From the NCBI RefSeq assembly GCF_001742145.1, contig NZ_CP015749.1, forward strand, positions 2,418,001 to 2,482,000: a stretch of DNA of 64,000 nucleotides, given 5' to 3'. A program made the translations under genes and the position numbers. The first letter of the stretch is position 1. Each line of letters begins with the position of its first letter. Positions 55,154-63,619 of this stretch are shown here, one piece after another. The notes under the pieces are model-generated. The model saw only the letters and a program-made list of their open reading frames with translations. It was not told the DNA's origin and did not search any database. The stretch is from Pectobacterium parmentieri (lineage in GTDB: Bacteria; Pseudomonadota; Gammaproteobacteria; Enterobacterales; Enterobacteriaceae).

Positions 55154-56598
55154 TGAATCATGCCGCCTTAGCATCCTTAAACGAAATAGATCCGAACTAT
55201 CCGATACCGCGCGTGTATGATTTTCTCTCTCGAGCAGAGAATAGCGATTTTCTAGATTATGTGTTTAAAGATCCTTTTGGTTGTCACATTTTCCCCGGCG
55301 ACATAACCGATCATCCTCTTGATACTTTTTTCCATGATATGGAAATTGAAATAAAGCAGGCTAAACAGATCCATTTGTGGGCCTATATCCCCACTTGCCG
55401 TTACCGCTGCCATTTCTGCCAATTTCCTACCGTTTTGCTTAACCCGAAGGCAGCATCGGCAGAAGCTGTGTTCCGCGATATCGTTGATTACAATATTAAA
55501 GAAGCAACCATGTGGCTGCAGAATATTCCCAGCCTTGCACAAGCAGAAGTGGGTGAATTCAATATTTTCGGCGGTACCCCTTCGCTACTTCCTGCACCAG
55601 AACTGCGTCGCTTGATGGATTTTTACCAAAGCCATTTTAATTTTTCGGCGGCGTCGATGCGTTTCGAAGGTGAACCTGGCACGCTGACTAAAAATTATCT
55701 GCAGTTATTAAAAGAGCTTGGTTTTTCCAAAATCAGCTTCGGTGCACAATCTTTCAATGACCAAATTATCCATGCCTGTGGTCGTCAGCATTCCGCACAA
55801 GAGTGTATAGAGACGCTCTACAACGCCAGAGATGTCGGCTTTAATTGGGTCAGTATGGATCTGATCTATGGCATGCTGGGGCAACGCGTTGATGATGTGA
55901 AATACGACATGGAAAAAGCGCTGGAATTAGCACTTTCGCATGTCGTTTGTACCAAGCTACACATGGAAGAATTCATGAAAACGCGGACTGGCGTTTCGGG
56001 AGAACGCGAAAGTCTGTGGCAAAAGAAAGGGCTTATCGACATTAATAGCATGAGCTTCCCTGGGTTAGGGATGCAATATCAAATGCGCGAAGTGGTCGAA
56101 AAATACCTCACTCCCCACTATCTCGAGCACCCCACCATGTATTTTCATCAGGTCAACCAGCCACCAGAAAAATGGAAGGGATTAATCACCGATCTCACCC
56201 AGCAGTACCCAGAAGTGGCGATAGGTCTTGGCGGCAGTTCGAAGTGTGCCCGGGCAGAAGCGGTCAACATCACGGGATACAAAAAATATAAGGACGCGTT
56301 GGATCAGAACCGACTGCCCATTGATGAAAGCCGAGGATTCACCCCACTGCAACGGGAAGTGAATGCTTTCAAGATGGCGCTATCAACGCTCATTCCCGTC
56401 GATGACAACATCTTCAAACAGCGTTTTGCAGGACGTAGCTTTTTCGATAACGTCATTATCAATCGAACACTCAACATACTGGTTCAGAAGGAATTGGTCA
56501 CCATTGATGCTGGTGTCATCACCTTGACGGCCAATGGCGTAACGCTGGTAGAAGCGATAATTAACACGCAGTTCGTTCACTCTTCAGCGAAGGAGTAG
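55153..56598 (+). CDS. HemN-like radical SAM enzyme
   Basis: A 481-residue radical SAM protein related to the HemN/HemW group. The cluster motif is C82-x3-C86-x2-C89 (PTCRYRCHFCQFP), with FNIFGGTPSLLPAPEL, RFEGEPGTLT, KISFGAQSFNDQIIHACGRQ and DLIYGMLGQ following the HemN order. The C-terminal ~100 residues resemble the winged HemN_C region (GFTPLQREVNAFKMALSTLI). HutW in this window is another HemN relative, but this protein differs at the motif and has an ~80-residue N-terminal extension. In a cluster with two glycosyltransferases it more likely modifies a pathway intermediate than makes heme (inference). It starts one base inside the GT2 stop and ends 5 bases before the next gene. Confidence 0.85.
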   Translation: MNHAALASLNEIDPNYPIPRVYDFLSRAENSDFLDYVFKDPFGCHIFPGDITDHPLDTFFHDMEIEIKQAKQIHLWAYIPTCRYRCHFCQFPTVLLNPKAASAEAVFRDIVDYNIKEATMWLQNIPSLAQAEVGEFNIFGGTPSLLPAPELRRLMDFYQSHFNFSAASMRFEGEPGTLTKNYLQLLKELGFSKISFGAQSFNDQIIHACGRQHSAQECIETLYNARDVGFNWVSMDLIYGMLGQRVDDVKYDMEKALELALSHVVCTKLHMEEFMKTRTGVSGERESLWQKKGLIDINSMSFPGLGMQYQMREVVEKYLTPHYLEHPTMYFHQVNQPPEKWKGLITDLTQQYPEVAIGLGGSSKCARAEAVNITGYKKYKDALDQNRLPIDESRGFTPLQREVNAFKMALSTLIPVDDNIFKQRFAGRSFFDNVIINRTLNILVQKELVTIDAGVITLTANGVTLVEAIINTQFVHSSAKE

Positions 56599-56603
56599 GC
56601 CTA

Positions 56604-57410
56604 ATGATGCACTCTTCCCCCCCACACACTCCCGTTTTTAGTCTGTACTACATCGCGCTCGATACTGAGGCTGGCGTATTACCGGAAAAATTTGAAGCAT
56701 TTGTGCGCCAGAAAGGCGTACATATTCCCTGTTATCCCGGTTGGAACTGGACGCTGCTGCGCGGTTTGCGTGGCGAACGAACCGGGCAATATATGATGTT
56801 GTTTGAAATCGACAGCGCGGCGCAACGCGATCGCTATCTGTCCGCAGATGGCAACCAGACTGGGCTGGCACGTCAGTTTTGGCAAGAGAATGCAGATGCG
56901 TTGGATATCATTCGTGAATGGCGAAAATTCGGCACGTTTAGCGAACTGCCAACGTTATATACCGATTATCGCCTACTGGCAGAAAACAAAGACAGCACCG
57001 TGCCCTATGGGCCACGTTATCAGGACGTCTCTGGGAGCCCCCCTATCGCGCGAGTTATCGGTATCCATAACCTTGCATTACGTCCCAATGTTCAAGCCGA
57101 GACGTTCGAAACCTTTATCGCCCAGAACCACCATCGCATTGTCGATTACCCCGATTGGAAATTCCGCCTGCTGAAAGGCGAACGTGGGAACCGTCTGGAT
57201 CAATATGTGGTGTTAATGGAGATTACAAGTCTGGACGCGCTCAATACCTTCTATCCCGAGGCGGATATCGCAACCAAAGAAGCGGCCATGTTTGCCAAAG
57301 CACATCAGGATACTAAACAAATGTATGAAGAGTGGAAACAGCTCGCGTCCTTCTCAGGTTCGCCACAGGTTTATACCGATTATCTGGCCATCGCGCAAAG
57401 CCTACGGTAG
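56604..57410 (+). CDS. Two-repeat protein of unknown family (paralogue A)
   Basis: A 268-residue soluble protein made of two similar halves of ~115 residues. Each has YP-(G/D)-W-x3-LL-(R/K)-G-x-RG-x4-QY-x4-E: YPGWNWTLLRGLRGERTGQY in the first and YPDWKFRLLKGERGNRLDQY in the second, followed by a helix ending EW and a closing YTDY strand. The predicted beta-alpha-beta pattern resembles a dimeric alpha/beta-barrel (ferredoxin-like) fold, so the two halves could make an intramolecular barrel; that is inference. No catalytic residues recognised; the shared W, Y, R and E may line a pocket. A second copy lies at 58768-59565 after the MFS gene. Coupled to the radical SAM gene (5-base gap). Confidence 0.72.
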   Translation: MMHSSPPHTPVFSLYYIALDTEAGVLPEKFEAFVRQKGVHIPCYPGWNWTLLRGLRGERTGQYMMLFEIDSAAQRDRYLSADGNQTGLARQFWQENADALDIIREWRKFGTFSELPTLYTDYRLLAENKDSTVPYGPRYQDVSGSPPIARVIGIHNLALRPNVQAETFETFIAQNHHRIVDYPDWKFRLLKGERGNRLDQYVVLMEITSLDALNTFYPEADIATKEAAMFAKAHQDTKQMYEEWKQLASFSGSPQVYTDYLAIAQSLR

Positions 57411-57515
57411 CGCGATGTATTGAACTTTACATTTCATTTTACGGGCGCTCACATAACAACCGCTTAATAACGAGAAAAGGCAAATGGAGTTAATCATGAA
57501 AAAAGGAACACCATT

Positions 57516-58679
57516 GTGAATGCGGATTTATCCCGTCCCCAGACAAAATCAAATATCCAGGCGCAGCATTCAACCCGTGGGATCTTTTTTATGGCGGGTC
57601 TGGGGATGTCAGCATGGGCTCCGCTAATTCCTTTTGCCAAATCTCATCTCAATATTGATGACAGTACACTGGGGCTACTGTTGTTTTGCATCGCCGCAGG
57701 GTCAATGGCGGTCATGCCATTTACCGGCCGCTTAATCGTAAAATTTGGCTGTAAGGCGTTAATTATCACCTCCGCAATTGTTTTTTGCATAGTGCTTCCA
57801 GTCATCGTATCCGCCACCACGCTCATGGGAATGGGAGCGGCGTTGCTCGTTTTTGGTGCGGTAAATGGCCTGCTTGATGTAACAATGAATGCACAAGCCG
57901 TCATTGTTGAGCGAGAAAGCCAGCAGGCAAAAATGTCTGGCTTCCACGGTTTTTACAGCATTGGCAGCATCGCTGGCGCAGGGTGTATGAGCCTACTGTT
58001 ATGGTTCGGCGCGACACCAAAGCAGTCTATTTGGCTGATTGTATTGTTTATTATTCTTATCATCGTCACAACATCGGCGCATTTGTTGGCGAAATTACCC
58101 CAGAGAGTGTCGTCATCCTATGCCACGCTACAGGCGCTTTCACACCCCAAACTGCTAGTTATTGCGATCATCTGTTTCTTCATCTTTTTAATCGAAGGAG
58201 CCATGCTCGACTGGTCAGCGGTTTTTCTACATACGGAACGCGGTATGGAAAAAAGCATGGCGGGTTTTGGTTATACATTTTATTCGATCGCCGTAGCGCT
58301 GGGCCGATTGTACGGCGATCGCCTCATCAATATCGTTGGCAGGCTTCGCATACTGGTTCTGGGGTGTCTATCCGCGGCCATCGGACTTGTGATCATTGTC
58401 TCCACGGATGTCACGTTTTTTTCTTTCGCTGGGTTTATGTTGGCAGGCATCGGCCTGTCCAACATTATCCCCCTCCTATTTACCTCTGCGGGAAATCAAC
58501 CCAATGTGCCCACTCACGTGGCCATTCCAACCGTGACGTTTGTCGGGTATTCGGGATTATTAAGCGGGCCAGCGCTGATCGGGGGGATTTCTCACCACTT
58601 CAGCCTGACGGTGGCATTTAGTGCAGGGGTTGTGATCCTGCTACTGATCGGCATTTTTGCCCGCACGATTACACGTTAA
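57516..58679 (+). CDS. MFS transporter (YbjJ-like)
   Basis: A 387-residue, 12-span major facilitator. The N-terminus GIFFMAGLGMSAWAPLIPFA and the spans through GFHGFYSIGSIAGAGCMSLL resemble the YbjJ/FucP-like group of MFS proteins. The start is GTG 57516, with AAAGGAACACCATT upstream; a seven-codon ATG ORF (57496-57519) ends in TGA overlapping this GTG, so translation may be coupled to it. Between the two two-repeat genes it is well placed to export (or import) the product of the cluster; direction cannot be told. The 105-base gap after paralogue A holds no clear terminator. Confidence 0.86.
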   Translation: MNADLSRPQTKSNIQAQHSTRGIFFMAGLGMSAWAPLIPFAKSHLNIDDSTLGLLLFCIAAGSMAVMPFTGRLIVKFGCKALIITSAIVFCIVLPVIVSATTLMGMGAALLVFGAVNGLLDVTMNAQAVIVERESQQAKMSGFHGFYSIGSIAGAGCMSLLLWFGATPKQSIWLIVLFIILIIVTTSAHLLAKLPQRVSSSYATLQALSHPKLLVIAIICFFIFLIEGAMLDWSAVFLHTERGMEKSMAGFGYTFYSIAVALGRLYGDRLINIVGRLRILVLGCLSAAIGLVIIVSTDVTFFSFAGFMLAGIGLSNIIPLLFTSAGNQPNVPTHVAIPTVTFVGYSGLLSGPALIGGISHHFSLTVAFSAGVVILLLIGIFARTITR

Positions 58680-58767
58680 GGTTCTTCGGCTTTTTTCTTA
58701 CCACTCGTTGATGACTCAAGAATTGTAATTTTTCCCAACGTTATTTATTCATTACATGGAGCTATGC

Positions 58768-59565
58768 ATGTCTCAATTAGCCAATCCAGTTTTTAGCCTA
58801 TACTACATAGGCCTCAATTTGAAAAAAGGCATTACAGCCCAGCATTTCGAACATTTTGCCCGCCAACATGGCGTAAAGATCCCTGCGTATCCGGGGTGGC
58901 GCTGGTCGTTACTTAAAGGACTGCGCGGGGAAAGAGAGAATCAGTACATGATGCTGTATGAAGCGCCTGATGCAGTGCAGTACGCACGTTATATCGATAG
59001 CCATGGTGAGCAGAGCGATGAAGCGAGTGCATTCTGGCAACAACACCCCGAAGCGCTTAGGCTGATTGACGAATGGAAAACATTCGCCACATTCCCTGAG
59101 CCCCCGACCATCTTCTCGTACTTCTCACTGATCGCAGAAAATACTCACAGTTCATTACCCGAAGGGCCAAACTACCAGACCACATCTGGCCAGGAAAACA
59201 TTGCACGCGTGGTAGGTATCCATAATCTGGCATTGCGATCAGGCGTAGCACCAGAAACCTTTGAAAAATTCATTAACGACAATATTCATCGTGTGGAGGA
59301 CTACCCAGGTTGGAAATTCCATATGTTAAAAGGCGAGGGAGGTAACCGTCTCGATCAATACGTCGTAATGCTGGAAATCGAAAGTCTGGCATCCCTCAAT
59401 TCTTTTCATCCAGAACTCGATGTTTCGACAGAGAAAGCGCTGACTTTTGTACGCGAACATGCCGACACAGAATGCATGTATGACGAATGGCGAGCACTTG
59501 CCTCGTTCTCCGGCGCGCCACAAATCTATACCGACTACATTACAATTGCAGGCCACGGACTATAA
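58768..59565 (+). CDS. Two-repeat protein of unknown family (paralogue B)
   Basis: A 265-residue paralogue of the protein at 56604-57410, alignable without gaps over almost its whole length. It keeps the repeat signature twice: YPGWRWSLLKGLRGERENQY and YPGWKFHMLKGEGGNRLDQY. In the second half the usual R of RG is replaced by G (GEGGNRLDQY). ATG 58768 has GGAG 7 bases upstream; the open frame to 58756 adds only four residues. Retention of two diverged copies around a transporter suggests distinct roles, perhaps as enzyme and immunity or carrier, but nothing in the sequence decides this. Confidence 0.72.
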   Translation: MSQLANPVFSLYYIGLNLKKGITAQHFEHFARQHGVKIPAYPGWRWSLLKGLRGERENQYMMLYEAPDAVQYARYIDSHGEQSDEASAFWQQHPEALRLIDEWKTFATFPEPPTIFSYFSLIAENTHSSLPEGPNYQTTSGQENIARVVGIHNLALRSGVAPETFEKFINDNIHRVEDYPGWKFHMLKGEGGNRLDQYVVMLEIESLASLNSFHPELDVSTEKALTFVREHADTECMYDEWRALASFSGAPQIYTDYITIAGHGL

Positions 59566-59635
59566 TTTAAACTGGTATCTGAGCCTTCCGAATTTTCTGG
59601 AGGTATTTAGCCCCTGGCTTTTAGAGGCAAGATAT

Positions 59636-59662
59636 TTCCCGATCGCCTACTTCTCTCGGGAA
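59636..59662. promoter_or_regulatory. Inverted repeat TTCCCGA-N13-TCGGGAA before treB
   Basis: A perfect 7-bp inverted repeat ending 83 bp before the treB ATG. LacI-family TreR operators contain GGGAA/TTCCC halves, so this is a candidate TreR site, though spacing is wide. Confidence 0.4.
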
Positions 59663-59745
59663 GCCAGCCGCAATCAAAAGATGTCGCTACTCAATCATTG
59701 CTGCTTGATTAGACTTCTTTAACCTAAAGTAAGAAGGACATCGCC

Positions 59746-61164
59746 ATGAGTAAAGTGAAACAACAGGATATTGACCGTCTGATCGAATTGGTCGGTGGAC
59801 GTGAGAACATCGCAGCGGTCACGCACTGCATCACTCGTCTCCGCTTCGTTTTGCATGATGCTTCCAAAGCACATCCTAAAAACATTGAAGAAATGCGAAT
59901 GGTGAAGGGGTGCTTCACGAATGCCGGACAATTTCAGGTCGTGATCGGCACTGACGTAGACGAGTATTACAAGGTGCTGCTCGCCACCACGGGCAACGGT
60001 GAGATTAATAAAGAAGAAGCCAAAGTCGCCGCCCGCCAGAATATGAGCTGGTTTGAACGCAGCATTTCACATTTTGCTGAGATCTTTTTCCCACTGCTCC
60101 CTGCGCTCATCAGCGGAGGTTTGATCCTCGGGGCACGTAACGTTATCGGCGACATCCCGATGCGCGACGGGCAAACGCTGGTACAGCTCTATCCAACCTG
60201 GCAAACCGTCTATGATTTCCTCTGGCTATTAGGCGAAGCCATCTTCTTCTATCTTCCTGTCGCCGTCTGCTGGTCAACCGTGCGTAAAATGGGTGGCACG
60301 CCCATCCTCGGTATTGTTCTGGGTATCACGCTGGTGTCGCCGCAGTTAATGAACGCCTACCTCATCGGCCAACAAACGCCGGAGGTGTGGAATTTTGGCT
60401 GGTTCACGATTGAGAAGATAGGCTATCAGGCACAGGTTATCCCTTCCGTATTAGCCGGGATGGCGTTGGCGCTGATCGAAACTCGGCTGAAAAAAATCGT
60501 GCCGGATTACCTCTATCTGGTGGTTGTGCCTGTAACATCGCTCATTCTGGCCGTTTTCCTGGCACACACCTTAATTGGTCCGTTTGGCCGTATGATAGGC
60601 GATGGCGTCGCCTGGGCCGTTAAAGCAGTCATGACGGGTAGCTTCGCCCCCGTTGGTGCGGCGCTGTTTGGGTTCCTGTATGCGCCGCTAGTCATCACTG
60701 GCGTGCACCAAACCACGCTGGCGATTGATATGCAGATGATTCAGAGTATGGGGGGCACGCCTGTCTGGCCGCTTATTGCGCTGTCCAATATTGCGCAGGC
60801 TTCTGCCGTCGTCGGAATAATACTGGTTAGCCGGAAAGCCAACGAACGTGAGATTTCTGTCCCTGCGGCAATTTCCGCCTTTCTTGGCGTAACCGAACCG
60901 GCCATGTACGGGATTAACCTGAAATACCGCTTTCCAATGCTATGCGCCATGATCGGCTCCGCTACCGCCGCGCTTATTTGCGGTCTATACAGCGTAACCG
61001 CGAATGGCATCGGTGTGGGAGGACTACCGGGCATTCTCTCCATCAAACCACAGTTTTGGGGAATCTTTGCCCTTGCCATGTTGGTTGCCGCCACCATTCC
61101 GATAGTGCTAACGCCGCTGGTCTATAAGCGTAAGCTCCGCAATGGCACGCTAGATCCTGTATAA
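59746..61164 (+). CDS. treB: Trehalose-specific PTS EIIBC component
   Basis: A 472-residue membrane phosphotransferase. The EIIB domain is N-terminal with phospho-acceptor Cys28 (VTHCITRLRFVLHD), and the EIIC domain follows (HFAEIFFPLLPALISGGLIL, VTEPAMYGINLKYRFP). It imports trehalose as trehalose-6-phosphate, using EIIA-Glc. Order B-C and the following treC are as in E. coli treBC. AGAAGGACATCGCC is the ribosome site. The usual treR repressor gene is not adjacent here; the upstream gene belongs to the unknown cluster. Confidence 0.94.
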   Translation: MSKVKQQDIDRLIELVGGRENIAAVTHCITRLRFVLHDASKAHPKNIEEMRMVKGCFTNAGQFQVVIGTDVDEYYKVLLATTGNGEINKEEAKVAARQNMSWFERSISHFAEIFFPLLPALISGGLILGARNVIGDIPMRDGQTLVQLYPTWQTVYDFLWLLGEAIFFYLPVAVCWSTVRKMGGTPILGIVLGITLVSPQLMNAYLIGQQTPEVWNFGWFTIEKIGYQAQVIPSVLAGMALALIETRLKKIVPDYLYLVVVPVTSLILAVFLAHTLIGPFGRMIGDGVAWAVKAVMTGSFAPVGAALFGFLYAPLVITGVHQTTLAIDMQMIQSMGGTPVWPLIALSNIAQASAVVGIILVSRKANEREISVPAAISAFLGVTEPAMYGINLKYRFPMLCAMIGSATAALICGLYSVTANGIGVGGLPGILSIKPQFWGIFALAMLVAATIPIVLTPLVYKRKLRNGTLDPV

Positions 61165-61227
61165 CTGTCCCAATATTTATTCAGTCACGTCTGTTGAGCC
61201 GTGGCTATCGCTACAGGAGGATTTTTC

Positions 61228-62913
61228 ATGAGTGCATCACTCCCTTGGTGGCAAAACGGCGTAATTTACCAAATCTACCCGAAGAGCTTTCAGGACAGTA
61301 CCGGAAATGGGATTGGCGATATCGCCGGTATCACTTCCCGACTCGATTACCTGCAACAGTTGGGCGTCGATGCGATCTGGCTGACTCCGGTTTACCTCTC
61401 TCCTCAGGTTGATAACGGCTATGACGTCGCCGACTACTACGCCATCGATCCCACCTACGGCACGATGGCCGATATGGAAACGTTGATCGCCGAAGCACAT
61501 CGACGCCATATCTATATCGTTATGGATATGGTGTTCAATCATACTTCAACGCAACACAACTGGTTCCAGAACGCGCAAGATCGCCGTAGCCCCTATCGCC
61601 ATTTTTATATCTGGCGTGACGGTAATGACGGCACACCGCCCAATAACTGGCGTTCAAAATTTGGTGGCCCAGCCTGGCAGTGGCACGCGGAAAGCAAACA
61701 GTACTATCTACATCTGTTCGCCACCGAACAGGCTGACCTGAATTGGGAGCATCCGCGTGTGCGGGATGAACTAAAACAGGTCTGTGAATTTTGGGCGGAT
61801 AAAGGCGTGGATGGGCTGCGACTGGATGTGATCAATCTGGTTTCCAAGCAGCAGGACTTCCCGTCAGATACACAGGGCGATGGACGCCGTTTCTATACCG
61901 ATGGTCCCCTTATTCATGAATACTTGCAGGAGTTTAGTCAGGATGTTTTTCGGCCTCGCGGCTTGATGACCGTCGGCGAGCTGTCATCGACCTCGTTGGA
62001 TCATTGTCGCCGCTACGCGGCACTAGACGGCAGCGAACTCTCCATGACGTTTAATTTCCACCACCTGAAAGTTGATTATCCGAATGAGGAAAAATGGACG
62101 CTGGCGGAACCTGATTTTATTCAGCTCAAGCAAATTTTTAATCACTGGCAGCAGGGGATGCACAACCACGCCTGGAATGCCTTGTTCTGGTGTAATCACG
62201 ATCAGCCGCGCATCGTATCGCGTTTTGGTGATGAAGGTGAATTCCGTGTGCAATCCGCCAAGATGCTGGCAATGGTACTTCACGGTATGCAAGGCACGCC
62301 CTATGTCTATCAGGGTGAAGAACTGGGCATGACGAATCCCGGCTATACGCAAATTGAACAATATCGCGATATTGAAAGCCTGAATCAATTTGCCGAACAG
62401 CGCGATCGCGGTCAGGCAGATGACAAAATCTTAGCGATCCTCGCCAGCAAATCACGCGATAACGGCCGCACGCCAATGCAATGGGATACCAGCAATCATG
62501 CTGGATTCACGACTGGCACGCCGTGGATAACGCCATGCCAAAATTTCCCCCACATCAACGCAGAGCAGGCGCTGGCAGATAAAGCGTCCGTCTTCTATAC
62601 CTACCAACAGCTTATCGCTATGCGTAAAGCCCTTCCGCTGTTAACGCACGGGAGCTATCAGGATTTGCTCCCTGACCATCCCACGGTCTGGTGCTATCAA
62701 CGTATCTGGGAAGGACAGCGACTGCTGGTTTTGGCAAATCTCAGCAAACTGCCTCAGCGCTGGCAGCCGCCAACGGATACCCATGACCACCGCTGGCGGC
62801 TGTTATTCAGCAATTATTCTGATGCACAGCCCCAACCCGCTACTCTGGCACTACGCCCATTTGAGGCCATATATTGGATACAAGGGATGCAGGAGAAAGA
62901 GGACAAGATCTAG
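61228..62913 (+). CDS. treC: Trehalose-6-phosphate hydrolase (alpha,alpha-phosphotrehalase)
   Basis: A 561-residue GH13 enzyme cleaving trehalose-6-phosphate to glucose and glucose-6-phosphate. The GH13 triad is D200 (DGLRLDVIN), E251 (TVGELSS) and D325 (WCNHDQPRIVSR); IYQIYPKSFQDSTGNGIGD and MDMVFNHTS are further family motifs. ATG 61228 is preceded by AGGAGGATTTTTC, an almost perfect ribosome site; the longer frame from 61201 is not needed. Operon partner of treB (63-base gap). Confidence 0.95.
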   Translation: MSASLPWWQNGVIYQIYPKSFQDSTGNGIGDIAGITSRLDYLQQLGVDAIWLTPVYLSPQVDNGYDVADYYAIDPTYGTMADMETLIAEAHRRHIYIVMDMVFNHTSTQHNWFQNAQDRRSPYRHFYIWRDGNDGTPPNNWRSKFGGPAWQWHAESKQYYLHLFATEQADLNWEHPRVRDELKQVCEFWADKGVDGLRLDVINLVSKQQDFPSDTQGDGRRFYTDGPLIHEYLQEFSQDVFRPRGLMTVGELSSTSLDHCRRYAALDGSELSMTFNFHHLKVDYPNEEKWTLAEPDFIQLKQIFNHWQQGMHNHAWNALFWCNHDQPRIVSRFGDEGEFRVQSAKMLAMVLHGMQGTPYVYQGEELGMTNPGYTQIEQYRDIESLNQFAEQRDRGQADDKILAILASKSRDNGRTPMQWDTSNHAGFTTGTPWITPCQNFPHINAEQALADKASVFYTYQQLIAMRKALPLLTHGSYQDLLPDHPTVWCYQRIWEGQRLLVLANLSKLPQRWQPPTDTHDHRWRLLFSNYSDAQPQPATLALRPFEAIYWIQGMQEKEDKI

Positions 62914-62934
62914 GGGATCGAGTATCCGGTGAGA

Positions 62935-62956
62935 TGTAGCGGGCCATCCCGCTACA
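62935..62956 (+). terminator. Stem-loop after treC
   Basis: TGTAGCGGG-CCAT-CCCGCTACA, a perfect 9-bp stem with tetraloop 21 bases past the stop; weak U-run. Confidence 0.65.
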
Positions 62957-63066
62957 TTGCCAATTATCTGACATAAACGATGACTGGCATTGCCCGCCAT
63001 TGTTGAATAGAGCAATGTTCTCAGAGAGATTCGCTCTCAGGGACATTCCAACTCAGTGTGGAAAAA

Positions 63067-63378
63067 TTAGCGTTTAGCTAACAGTAGCCCCAACACCAGA
63101 CCAACAGTGGCGCCGATGCCAATACCATGCCAGGGTTTATCATGCACATAAACATCGGCTTTGTCGGCCACCTGCTTTGCGCGGGCATAATAGCTGTCGG
63201 TCACACCAATGCGGGCTTTAACTTCAAGTAGTGCTTTTTCCGCCCCCTTCTTCAAATCAAGATAGGCTTGGTCTGCCTGATCGCCCGTATAGCGCAGCAC
63301 CTCATCTAACGTCTCGGACAGAAGTTTTAAATCATCATCGACACGAATTTCTTCAGGCTGTTTTTTGGTTGCCGCCAT
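63067..63378 (-). CDS. elaB: DUF883 / ElaB-YqjD family membrane-anchored protein
   Basis: A 103-residue protein with a long charged amphipathic helix (LKLLSETLDEVLRYTGDQAD ...) and a C-terminal membrane span with the family ending, HDKPWHGIGIGATVGLVLGL then LLAKR. ElaB, YqjD and YgaM of E. coli are tail-anchored stationary-phase proteins, some of which bind ribosomes (literature knowledge). ElaB is favoured because elaB lies close to the nuo operon in E. coli. Start 63378 has GGAAGCACTCT upstream; the frame to 63408 is longer by ten residues. Confidence 0.85.
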   Translation of the reverse strand: MAATKKQPEEIRVDDDLKLLSETLDEVLRYTGDQADQAYLDLKKGAEKALLEVKARIGVTDSYYARAKQVADKADVYVHDKPWHGIGIGATVGLVLGLLLAKR

Positions 63379-63556
63379 AGAGTGCTTCCTTCTGTTATGA
63401 GAAGTCATTGGTTATGAAAAACCATGAGTTATAAATCGTTGTCTTCTTAACTATAGACAATTTTTCCTGCCTTCTACGGCTTCAACAGACCAGATCATTC
63501 CTAAAACGAACTTTGCTTACTCTCACCACCTCCCTAAGTGGCGGTAATTTTGCTGA

Positions 63557-63588
63557 CAAAAAAACGCCGTTGACTCTCATCAACGGCG
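63557..63588 (-). terminator. Terminator of the nuo operon
   Basis: CGCCGTTGA-N6-TCAACGGCG forms a 9-bp stem 32 bases past the nuoN stop, and on the minus strand is followed by TTTTTTT. Confidence 0.88.
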
Positions 63589-63619
63589 CTTCATTATTCA
63601 ACCTGACACTCGCCAGTGG

